A DNA stretch of 64,000 bases from Apostichopus japonicus (Eukaryota > Echinodermata > Holothuroidea > Aspidochirotida > Stichopodidae), in NCBI RefSeq assembly GCF_037975245.1, contig NC_092579.1:5519001-5583000 (forward strand), written 5' to 3'. The translations under genes were made by a program, and so were the position numbers. Of this stretch, positions 13,666 to 25,300 are shown in pieces. The notes under the pieces are model-generated. The model made no database searches. It was given only the letters and a program-made list of their open reading frames with translations, and had not been told where the DNA came from. The stretch's first letter is position 1. The number at the start of each line of letters is the position of its first letter.

Positions 13666-14301
13666 TCATGTCATTTAATGGACCTGACAGAGAATACCCA
13701 AATCTGACGACACTGATTGGTCAATTTTTGTGTGTTCAGTGTTGAGGCACAGAAGCTAAGCCTTATGTGTGCTAGTTTATATAGTTCTTTTTTTTTCATT
13801 TTAAAGGCTTTTAGGTTCTCCCTCATGATGAAAAAAAGAATTAAATGTTGTCTCCTCTCAAATTTATCAGGGATTACATGAAGGAATTCTCTATGTATAT
13901 ATCTACTGTTTTTTTTAGGAAAAGAGATGCATACTATAACATATAAGAATAGCAGTTGGTCTCTCTTCTTAATTCAACTCATATCCACAGGTAATTTATA
14001 TTGCCAACATTAAGATATGAGTAGAACATCAAATCATGCAAAAATTGCTGTAAATGTACCATCATGTTTCATAGTGTGACCCATATATGTTCTACTGTGG
14101 TAAAATCATGGTACAATTATGGTAAATTTACCATAGTATAATTGCACTGTATAGTTTTACCCTAATTTTACTGTGGTTAATCATGGCACAACTGTAGGAA
14201 TTTCACCTATGTAGTTTATGGAACATATAAATTTACCCTACATAATTACTCTAGTAATATCATGGTAAAGCTATGGTAAATTTACCGTAGTAAATGTACC
14301 A

Positions 14302-14593
14302 CACTGTTACCCTACTTTTACCGCGGTATACTACCATGGTAAAACTGCGGTAAATTTACCTTAGTAAATGTACCACACTTTTACCCTACTTTTACCGCGG
14401 TAATACCATGGTAAAACTGTGGTAAATTTACCGTAGTAAATGTACCGCACTTTTACCCTACTTTTACCGTGGTAATACCATGGTAAAACTGCGGTAAATT
14501 TACCGCAGTAAATGTACCGCACTTTTACCATACTTTTACCGCGGTAATACCATGGTAAAACTGCGGTAAATGTACCGCAGTATATTTTACCAC
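14302..14593. repeat. 72-bp tandem repeat, 4 units, palindrome-rich
   Basis: Units start at 14302, 14376, 14448 and 14520 (74, 72, 72 and about 74 bases). Each holds cttttaccctacttttaccg, a central ccatgg and ggtaaaactgcggtaaattt, so each unit can fold on itself through TTTACC/GGTAAA pairing. It forms the right arm of the 2.1-kb element. Confidence 0.88.
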
Positions 14594-15444
14594 AATTTTA
14601 CCACACATTTACCCCATTTACCACACATTTACCATAGTTTACCGCGGTAAAATTAGGGTACATTTTTTGCTGGGAAGCATTAATAATATGTAGTGGGTGG
14701 ACTTTATTGTTATAAGTACCATAAATGGTCAACAGAGCAAGGCGATCAGATATGGTTAAAAACACAATCAATTCCTCTTTTAACAAAGAAACCTACATCG
14801 TGATATGAATTGCTTCAAGCTGCTTTAAAAAATGTATATGAATTGGTTTGATCTGACCTTGGTAGTTTGACCTCGTCTGGACCTCTTATCTTTGTTTCTT
14901 GCACAGCGGTGACGTCAAGATAGTATCTTGTGATGTCTTCAATTTATTCAAGTTGTTTTTCTTCTTTTGAAATCCCACGACAGTTAAGAGTACCGACTTT
15001 AATAATCTGTTCGTTGTTACGCATTCCAATAAAGAGAATGAATCCAAAATAGACAAGAGATATTCACTCCCGTGGTAGGCTATAGTATAGGCTACTAAAA
15101 TATGACTGATAGGTCAGAAAAGTTGAAATTTGAAAAATGCACACGACTAAATCACTAAAAATAATAAATCCAAACTGTTTTAAACAATAGATACTTTGGA
15201 AGAAACAATAAATCTTAATACTAGAGTAAACGTGATAGGATGTGTTCACTAAAATGAGCAAAACAAGCAAATTTCCGAAGAAAGATGATGCTGACAACAC
15301 GCCACTGATGTCTTCCAAGTACACTGAGTACTGAGAGTTGTTTATCATTCCTTCGATCAAAAATCACTCTAAATTCTTCGTTACCATGGATACAACCTTC
15401 CAACCCTGAACTAACTTTTCACTTTTTGCCTTCAATACACACAG

Positions 15445-16303
15445 CGTGTATACAACGATACCACGGTTCACTGTGCAAGATGGTTACAATGTGTCGGCGG
15501 TGGACTTGCTAGATACAGGCCGTTTGGCTGTCGCTGGATATAATGACAAGACAAACTGCAGCTTCATCGATCTGTTTATGTTGCAATTTGATCCTGATTC
15601 TGAAGGAAAACCGTTATTATTGACGCCAGAACCCTATTATTCTGATAAATTTACCGAGTTTGGTTCAGAATGGCGGACTGTTTGTTTACTGGATGATCGT
15701 CTGTTTTTAACGTGTTGTAAGGATACGATAGCATTGTACGATAGTAGCAATGGCGGTCTGGTCAATAAAGGGAAGTTTAACGGTGACGCCTGGTGTATGA
15801 CAACCAGAGATGGTTTAGTGTATGTCGGTTTATATCAATCCAATGAGGTGATTGTCTTAGATTTAAAAATATTGAGAATGGAGAAGACAATCACCTTAAC
15901 AGGACTAAAAGGAGGAGACTGGCCTCATGATATAACAGTTAGTAATAATAAACTGTTTATCTGTACAGGCTGGGATATAGCGTTAATGTATAATAGTGAG
16001 GGAGAAATAGAACAGAAATATACACACACACAGTACAAATATTCACGTAGTATAACAGTCAGTGAAGAGAAAGGATTAATATTTATATTATGGACTGATG
16101 GTGGTAAGGGTAGCCAAGTTGTTGTTTACTCTCTATCTGGGGGTCATCTTTCCATCTCTGGGGGTCATTCTTCCATCTCTGGGGGTCATATATTGGCTTC
16201 TATTAAAGTTCCTGGTGATTCCTGGAGAATTAGGATCAATAATAACATAGACAGATTGTTTTTGGTTACCTGGGAAACTGGAGAAGTAAATGAATATCAC
16301 ACA
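15445..16303 (+). CDS. Exon 1: beta-propeller (NHL/WD-like) region
   Basis: Acceptor acacacag at 15443-15444; the open frame begins at 15446 with GTG, not ATG, so this is an internal exon. It encodes about 286 residues of repeated short beta motifs: VDLLDTGRLAVAGYND, WRTVCLLDDRLFLTC, WCMTTRDGLVYVGLYQSNEV, WPHDITVSNNKLFICTGWD and WRIRINNNIDRLFLVTWETG. This spacing of about 40-45 residues is typical of six-bladed propellers such as the NHL-like C-termini of TRIM proteins. A small tandem SISGGH repeat sits near residues 232-250. Donor gtaagt at 16304, phase 0. Reading through gives a stop at 16325-16327, a possible short isoform. Confidence 0.72.
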
Positions 16304-19300
16304 GTAAGTATGATACAGGATATATAGGCCTATGGTAAAAATTAGGACTTGTTATCACTTATTTTCAAACAATCCTTTGAATGAAGATCAACAAATTTGG
16401 TTTCATTCAATGCAAACAAGTGAGGAGAAGACACTCTTAGATGTTTACAATATTAGAGCAGCACACAAAATTTGGAAAATATTTCTTCTTATTTTCTGAG
16501 CTAACGAGCTGCTAATTTCTACAAATTTGGTATTAGTGAATGTAGAATTTTAGGAACAAGACAACTATTACTTATTTGTTAAGAGGGAGATCAAAATGGT
16601 GGAAAAGTTAGAATAAAATTTAAAAAACAAATTAGGCTATTGGTAGCTTGTAGCACTTTCCAATATTAGAGCAGCACACAAAATTTGGAAAATATTTCTT
16701 CTTATTTTCTGAGCTAACGAGCTGCTAATTTCTACAAATTTGGTATTAGTGAATGCGGAATTTGAGGAAGAACACAACTGTTACTTGGTTGTTAAGAGGG
16801 AGATAAAAATGATGGGAAATTAAACTGTGCAAAATTTATGAACAATTTAGGCCATTGGAATCTTGTTACACCTAAGTGCTGGAAAAAATCAAATAAAAAT
16901 AAGTGCTATTTTTTAGACAATGATTTCTATTCTAGGTTTATAATTCTTTGCAAATTAATGCAAGATGAATGCTCCATGGCTAAACAGCTCAGACAAAAAC
17001 GGTGTAGTTCCTTTATCATTAATTTTGGATGTCAAAGTCTGCTAAAATATACAAATGTGTCTAAAATCACTACTGTTAAGTGCACAACAGGTGCAATTTT
17101 CCTTGCAGTTAGGTAAAATTCAAGAACAATTATCTTAATTTAGACCATAGTGCTTAGTTTGACACTTGTGCACATGTAAAGCAAATACCGCAGTGATGGT
17201 ACCTTGATTTGATCACATTATTTAAGTCTTGATAAAATGGTATGACACAAGCTTGCTTCTATTTTGGGAGGTAGGGATGGTTTACTTAGGTGCGAATTAG
17301 TCAAAAATGCAGTAAAAGAAGGGGTAAAGTGTGACCTCAGCCTTATGGTACTATTTTCAATTTGTCAACAGAGTAAAGACTACAAAATTCGCAAAGCCAT
17401 TGAAATCATTTTCATTACTTCTGAGGAGAGAAAAAGCTCAGGCTTTACTTCAATAGGATTGTACGTGTGTATGTATGGGTGTATGTATGTATGTTTTTAA
17501 GATCCTCCTGCAAGAAGGAACTCGCATAGAAGCCTCATTGGCTTATCAAAGTTGCAAGCTGACCAAAGTCAGTCTCTTAGACTCATATTTAACGTCCATG
17601 ATTATGAATTGTCAAATAACAACAATTCTGTAACTGGACGACATACATTAATCTTGGAGTGACTCGAACTTGGGACCTTATGATTGAAAGGCATTGGCGT
17701 TAATCAATGAGCTAACACTCCACTGCATCGAATTGCATCGAGTCAGTTGACAGTCTTCTTGTCAGTTCTCTTCAAGTGGTTCATTTCACTGATGGCCTAG
17801 GATTTCCATTATGAAGAATGCACAGTGTAATATAGTCCTTAAATAAGACACAATAAGTAACAGATATTGAATTAATTTCTGACAATGCTAATTATAGGTA
17901 CAGGTTAGCTATATTGCACTCATAATGTAGGTCATATTGGATTAAGCAGGAAAAATGAGGCAAACCTTAACTGTTTTGAAAATTATGTTGATTTCTATGT
18001 TTGAAAACTAAGAAAGTAATGTATTACTGCAGTTTATTTATTTCAAGTTTGTGACAGTAACGATTATAGACATCACTTTGTGTAAGTAATGACTCACAAT
18101 ATCCTGCTTAATTGTCTAAATACGCAATACACTAATTAACAATGGTGAAGATCCCACGCATTAACCAAGCACACAGTGTAATGTATGTATTTTGCTATGC
18201 ACATGGATTTAACATGACCATTGCAGGGAGTTGTTATGGAACTCCCTGATCATTGCTACTCATGCATGAGGAAGCATTACCACATGTCAACCAGTGTAAG
18301 AACAATGGTCTTCCTGTAAAAGGCTTTATTATGCATGTCATTTGGCCACACCATATACTACTAAATTATGTCTAACCTCATTAAGTAATCCAGGAAACTT
18401 GGTTTAGCATTATAGTTGATAACTGCACATAGTCTCAATAATTAAATGTTTCACATGAATTCTTTGTCATGCTGTGTATAGCTCATAGTGCAGTAGCTGC
18501 ACTATACGATTTAGTGTACACACCAATCTTGAAAAAAATATCACAGTGCAGATATGGATTCTTCAAGCATTTGAGCTGCAGCACATGTAGGTTAGCTGTG
18601 TTATTGACCATCTACATTGCCCAGAATTGAAGACACTTCAAGTAGTTCTATGTCAATGATCACATTCCCACACAAACATGGGTTACAATTGAGTGATTAT
18701 TGGTTAAATTGGAGAATAAAATGTTAAGCCCGTTAAACTATAATTATAAGGTGGTGGCATCATGAATCAATCTGCAATAATCTGCCTGATACAGCTTCGT
18801 GTATAGAAGAATGTAGTATGTATAGTCTTAAAAATCAATCAAACCAATTGTCCGCTTTTAATACCATTTATTTATTTGAAATAAATATTTAATACTGTAG
18901 TTAAATGAGCTCGGGTAAATCACAACCACATTATTCACACATTCATATTAAAATAAATCCCTCCCTTTGAATGTGTTGACGTTTCAACGCCTCAATCGAT
19001 TTTATAGTCTACTACCACCAGTATATTTATTTGCTTTTCTGTTTGTTGTCTTTTTGTTATAGAGTGACATCTTTACTTTTGATAACCTCCTGATGCACTC
19101 AGAGTCATTGATTGAGAAAGTTGACTGTCAGAAGCTACTTGACTACCTTAAATTTCCAGCTAAGGAATCAAAGGACATTATTGAGAGTGACACACCATTT
19201 TTATCTCTTGTCCACCATCTCAGAGAGGCAGGGAAGGTTTCTTTTCATGACATCAACCATTTAATGATAGCATGTTCTGAAAAAGCACTGAGTAAATTGG

Positions 19301-22300
19301 TGGCAGTATTGACTGTCTTCCAACAAGCTCAAGGTATGTTTATATCAAAGAGCTGAACAAGTAAAAAATGTTATGACTCGCAAAACATGCAAATGTGTCA
19401 TCTGAAAAATAAATAATGCAATTTGATGTAATATACCATTGTATTAACTTAAGTTAATTAACCCATGGTTGATAAAAGAAGCTCCTTTAATACATTTTGA
19501 TACAAATATGCTGATAAATAAGTTAGCAAGAAAATATGTTTCATTCATTGTCAACGTCTTGCATTAAAGTCTAATATTTGCATAAGTATGTTACTTAAGG
19601 GATATACTCAAAGTTTCATTTGAGATATGTTCAGACAAGACTGGTAAAATTTGGAATTTTTTTCCCTTTGAAATTTTGTAATTTAATATCTTTGATATAT
19701 TGGAGAATCATTGAAAAGGCTTGACTTTGTCCAATTGCTCAGAAGCAGGGCCAAAATCAACACAAAGGAAGTGAAAGATTTGCATCGTCACCTCAAATAA
19801 CTTGCTAAAGTTGTATCAAAATGGAAACTCACTAAATTTGGTGAAGTTTGTCACAATATTTTCCTGGACGTTTTTTTATTGTATTATTGTTAAGATATAT
19901 TGAACTGTGTTTATTTACATAACTCAATCTCTTGGGTGAAAGGCAATCTTTCACCATGTTTGCATCTTATATGTTTGTTTCAGATTCAAAGTTTACCAAG
20001 AAAGTACCAAAGGATCAATTAAAGGCGTTAGAAGACAAAAGGAAGGAACTCTCTCACAAACTAATTGAATCAGAAGGTGAAAAACAACTGCTTACTGAAA
20101 GACTAAAGGCATCAGAAAACGAAAGACAACAATTCACTGATAAGCTAGCAATATCAGAAAGTGAAAAGCATCAAATTACTGGAAGACTTAAAGCTGCAGA
20201 GGAAGAGAGACAACAACTCAGTGATAAACTAACAGAATTAGAAGATGAGAGACAACAATTTATAGGACGACTAAAGACAACAGAGGAGGATAGACAAACA
20301 GTTGCTAACACATTAAAGACAACAGAGGAAGAAAGACAACAGCTGACTGGAAGACTAAAGACAACAGTGAATGCGCTTAAGACAACAGAGGAAGAGAGAC
20401 AACAGCTGACTAGAAGACTAAAGACAAAAGAGGAAGAAGGACAACACCTGACGGGAAGACTAAAGACAACAGAAGAAAAAAGACAGCAACTTAAAGATGC
20501 ATTGAAGGCAACAGAGGAAGAAAAACAACAGCTGACTGGAAGACTAAAGACAACAGAGGAAGAAAGACAACAGCTGACTGGAAGACTAAAAACAACAGAG
20601 GAGGAAAGACAACAGCTGACTAGAAGAATAAAGACAACGGAGGAGGAAAGACAACAGCTGGCTGGCAGACTAAAGGCATCAGAAGAGGAAAGACAACAAC
20701 TCACTAATAAACTAGTAATATCAGAAGGTGAAAAGCATCAAATTAATGGAAGTCTTACAGCTGCAGAGGAAGAGAGACAACAACTCAATGATAAACTTAC
20801 AGTATTAGAAGATGAGAGACAACAATTTATAGGACAACTAAAGACAACAGAAGAGGAAAGACAAACCCTTGCTAACACACTAAAGACAACAGAGGAAGAA
20901 AGACAACAGCTGACTGGAAAAATAAAGACAACAGAGGAGGGAAGACAACAATTCAAAGATACATTGAAGTCAACAGAGGTAGAAAGACAACAGCTGACTG
21001 GACTATTAAAGACCACAGAGGATGCGCTTAAGACAACAGAGGAAGAGAGACAACAGCTGACTAGAAGAATAAAGACAACGGAGGAGGAAAGACAACAGCT
21101 GGTTGGCAGACTAAAGGCATCAGAAGAGGAAAGACAACAACTCACTGATAAACTAGCAATATCAGAAGGTGAAAAGCATCAAATTAATGGAAGTCTTAAA
21201 GCTGCAGAGGAAGAGAGACAACAACTCAATGATAAACTTACAGTATTAGAAGATGAGAGACAACAATTTATAGGACAACTAAAGACAACAGAAGAGGAAA
21301 GACAAACCCTTGCTAACACATTAAAGACAACAGAAGGAGAAAGACAACAGCTGACTGGAAGACTAAAGACAACAAAGGAGGGAAGACAACAATTCAAAGA
21401 TACATTGAAGGCAACAGAGGTAGAAAGACAACAGCTGACTGGACTACTAAAGACAACAGAGGAAGAAAAACAACAGCTGACTGGAAGACTTAAGACAGCA
21501 GAGGAGGGTAGACAACAGCTGACTGGAAGACTAAAGAAAACAGAGGAGGAAAGACAACAGCTGGCTGGAAGACTAAAGGCAACAGAAGAGAAAAGTAAGC
21601 AGTTTAAAGATGCATGGAAGGCAACAGAGGAAGAAAAACAACAAATGACTGGAAGACTTAAGACAACAGAGGAGGATAGACAACAGCTGAATGGAAGACT
21701 AAAGAAAACAGAGGAGGAAAGACAACAGCTGGCTGGAAGACTAAAGGCATCAGAAAACGAAAGACAACAATTCACTGATAAACTAGCAATAACAGAAGGT
21801 GAAAAGCATCAAATTACTGGAAGACTTAAAGCTGCAGAGGAAGAGAGAAAACAACTCAATGATAAAATTACAGAATTAGAAGATGAGAGACAACAATTTA
21901 TAGGACAACTAAAGACAACAGAGGAGGAAAGACAACAGCTGACTGGAAGACTAAAGACAACAGAGGAGGAAAGACAACAATTCAAAGAAACATTGAAGGC
22001 AACAGAGGTAGAAAGACAACAGCTGACTGGAATACTAAAGACAACAGAGGAAGAAAAACAACAGCTGACTGGAAGACTAAAGACAACAGAGGAAGAAAGA
22101 CAACAGCTGACTGGAAGACTTAAGACAACAGAAGAAGAAAGACAACAATTCAAAGATGCATTGAAGGCAACAGAGGAAAAAAGACAACAGCTGATGGGAA
22201 GACTTAAGACAACAGAGGAGGAACGACAACAGCTGACTGGAAGACTAAATACAACAGAGGAGGAAGGACAGCAATTCAAAGATGCATTGAAGGCAACAGA

Positions 22301-25300
22301 GGAAAAAAGACAACAGCTGATGGGAAGACTTAAGACAACAGAGGAGGAACGACAACAGCTGACTGGAAGACTAAATACAACAGAGGAGGAAGGACAGCAA
22401 TTCAAAAATACATTGACAGCAACAGAGGAAGAAAGACAACAGCTTACCAGAAGACTAAAGACAACAGAGGAGAAAAGAAAACAGCTGACTGGAAGACTTA
22501 AGACAACAGAGGAGGAAAGACAACAGCTGACTAGAAGACTAAAGACAACAGAGGTGGAAAAAAAACAGCTGGCTGGAAGACTAAAGACAACAGAGGAAGA
22601 AAGACAACACTTTGGAGATAGATTAAATACAACTGAAAACAAGCTGAAGACATTGAAAAATGTAATTAATTAATCTAATTGATATAATTGAACGTATGTC
22701 CTTCAATGTGACTTAGGCCTACACTCCTTCGTCTAGAACAGTTGTTCCACCTTTTCAGTACTAAATTAAACTTGTGATTTTATCGGAGCAAGGTAGTCAT
22801 TTTGCAATATCGTCACACCCTTAAGTTAAGGTCAAAAGGTTATCATTTCAGCCTGCCTTAAATTAAGTGTGAAGAAATTTGTCAACTTGAATAATGTTTT
22901 CCCTTCAGACACAGGCTACTTCAATGTTGGTATAAACATTTATTTGTGGCAAGTTACCACTGTGAGATGCACCCTTCTTGTCTCATTCACTGTGTTGTTT
23001 ACATGACAGGAGCATGAAGAGGCTAAATCAAGTCTGAAAGCTACAAAAGATGAACTTGTGAAGTCTCAACTGGAATATGCCAAAGAAGCCATGGCTTTAC
23101 AAGAGGTCCTGAAGCAGACTAGAGAAGCCTTGAATCAGCAACAATTGGTAAGTATGATTAGGTATTTAGTAAGGGAATTATTAATGTAGAACAGTGTGTA
23201 TCTGTAGCCAGTGTACCATTAGTAGCAAAAGGAGTACTGTATGTGTTTGTAAAGTTAGCAAAATATTGCGACGAGACCATTACTGTGTTGAATTTATGAT
23301 AAAACGTTCCACTGTTAAAGGTGTTACAAGTTAACAACATAATATTGTGCTTTACAGAAATAGTTCAATGAGTTAAAACAAAATGCTCAAAGTCATGATA
23401 CATTTTATTTCAAGTAGTGTGCAGTGAGTAATGAGTACATTCACCTATGTTAAAATCAGTTGCTTTTATCAGCTAAAGACTTAATTGGCCAGTGTAACTT
23501 GACAGGTGACTGACATGAAAACTGAGGTTCTTTTTTAATGTGTCAGTACACCAAGTAAGATATCTTTTCTACTTTGTTTATTTTACAGGCTTACTCCGCT
23601 GTTATGGAGGACGAAACCCTGCTTGAAGAACGTGACACTCTAGACATATCACAGGGATCAACTTTGGCTGGTAGGTAAAAAAGAAAAGAATATTGCTGCT
23701 GCTTGTTGTAAATTTCCAGACAGTTTAATGTTTCCTTATGTAAGTCAGTTTATCCTTAAATAGTCCTACCTGCAGCCTGTCTGTGGTGGAGGCAAAAGGT
23801 CATTTGTGGTCAGTAGAGAGCATAATATGAATATATCCAAAGTGCTATGTCTCCAGAACTATAAAATGAGAGCAGCTCATATATGCATGGTATGATAGCC
23901 TTGTGTATTGTATAGTTTGTACACATTTTCATGTAGGTCAGAAAACATTTAAGGTCACCAGGTGTGAAAACATGAACGCTATGTTTATATGGTATTTCCA
24001 GATAGAAAACTGCAGTAGCTGGTACATATGGCTATGGTTTCTCTATAATGAGCACAAACCCTATTGCTTTCAGTGGAAGGTACAGGTTATTTAGATTCAG
24101 CATAGGTTACATTCTGGAAATTATAAACATGACATCATAAGATAGGCAGTTTGATCTGATGTGATAGTGACATATGACTTTCTTATAGTGAGTTCAAGCC
24201 CAGTAATTATTTGTGAAGATCAAAGGTCATTTGAGCTCAGCAAAGGGAAAATTGTATAAACCTTAAAAGCACATAGCTGGATATTTTTTTTCTTTTGAAG
24301 AGGGACTTCTAAGTTGCTTCAAGTCAATGTTTGTTAACGCTAGCAGAATTTAATTTCTGAAAAACTTTCTTTCTAGTTAGGGATGTGGTCAGTAATAAGC
24401 TTTTGGTTTCAGAACGACATTTTGTGAAAGGACATGGTGTACAGAAAAGCACATACCCCTTCGGTAGTCATGTGATCAGTCTTAATACAAACAAACTAAC
24501 ATCCTCCTCTTGTAGTCATGTGATCACAATCTAATACAAACTAATACAAACAAGCGAACGAACGAACATACCCCTGTGGTAGTCATGTAATGACTATTTA
24601 ATACAAGACAACTAACACATCTACAGTAGGTATCGGTTCTATATCTGAAACAAATTTATAGCAATTTAACTAAGGTCATTTGGGAATCATTCATAGACAC
24701 ATTTAACCAGGAGACTAAACAAGCTTGAGTATGTCAATTAGGAGATGTGTGAAAATAAAGATAATAACCATGGAGGGTCATGTGATGTGCTCCACAGTAG
24801 CACTTAACTTCCACCCTACGCCTTGTATTGATGTATCCCTAATCATTGGATAACAGCCACAGTCCTGAAAAAAACTTAGCAAACCCAGAATTCTAGCAAA
24901 GTGATGCACGTATCAGTGTTTACTGCAATTTTCAACTGCAAAGTTGCTAGTTCCTTAAAAAGATTGGACTTCATATGAAATAAATTTAGCATATCAGGAC
25001 TGTACATGCATAGTGTAAATTGACATAAGTAGCAGACGACAGGATTCGCTGTTCCTTAGCAAACGTAATTGCCTTAGTACATGGCCTCACAAATGCAGAT
25101 CAAGTATTTTCTGACACAGAGAAAATAAAATTCAACATAGTCTTCATCCAAACTAAAGCAATTAATATAAATTGACCGTTAATGTCTGTTATAATGGGGT
25201 TCTGTTGGATAAGAAACTCATTTCAAACTGACAAAGTGTGCTGGGGTCAACAAGCAAATAACATAAAGGCATATCAACACCTCCAATGTCTTTCTTGTGA

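Larger units (their letters stand above)
12577..14674. mobile_element. 2.1-kb inverted-repeat element inserted in the LINE
   Basis: The ends are inverted repeats: cccaggaaaaaatttacc at the left, and at the right the reverse complement cccagcaaaaaatgtacc. Removing 12577-14674 plus one aa copy rejoins the LINE endonuclease frame exactly, between IINA and YAPSS, so only 2 bases (aa) were duplicated. Both arms are made of TTTACC/GGTAAA motifs; the centre (about 13050-14090) is unrelated and holds another repeat. There is no transposase. The superfamily is unassigned. Confidence 0.8.
9990..15015 (-). mobile_element. Decayed APE-type LINE (endonuclease + reverse transcriptase), split by a later insertion
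   Basis: The order on the minus strand is as follows. An endonuclease start is at 15010-14680 (GTLNCRGI, then AVQETKIRGPDEV). The middle, with ICGDFNAKVG, is near 12440-12470, and a region with QIDYI and TDHK runs to about 12130. The RT follows: NNKTPGCDKVTAEHLK near 11470-11400, DMSKAFDTVQ at about 11050, IGSPQGNSASALFF near 10890 and the catalytic QQYADDISWAS near 10710. A C-terminal FFGHVARLQEDAP and a final WWRLITEHVG end at 9994. Several frames and stops are needed to follow it, so it is inactive. I cannot assign the clade safely. Confidence 0.85.

Noticed and set aside
12567-14684. 8-bp gcat(t)aa target duplication for the 2.1-kb element
   Set aside because: Restoring the LINE frame shows those bases are the two sides of one original site (gcataagcattaa); only aa is duplicated.
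20171-22642. Four long antisense frames (135-277 codons) rich in Ser/Cys/Val/Leu
   Set aside because: They are mirror frames of the 42-bp minisatellite: one stop-free unit makes the whole array stop-free. Sense phases fit flanking exons; antisense has no splice or domain support.
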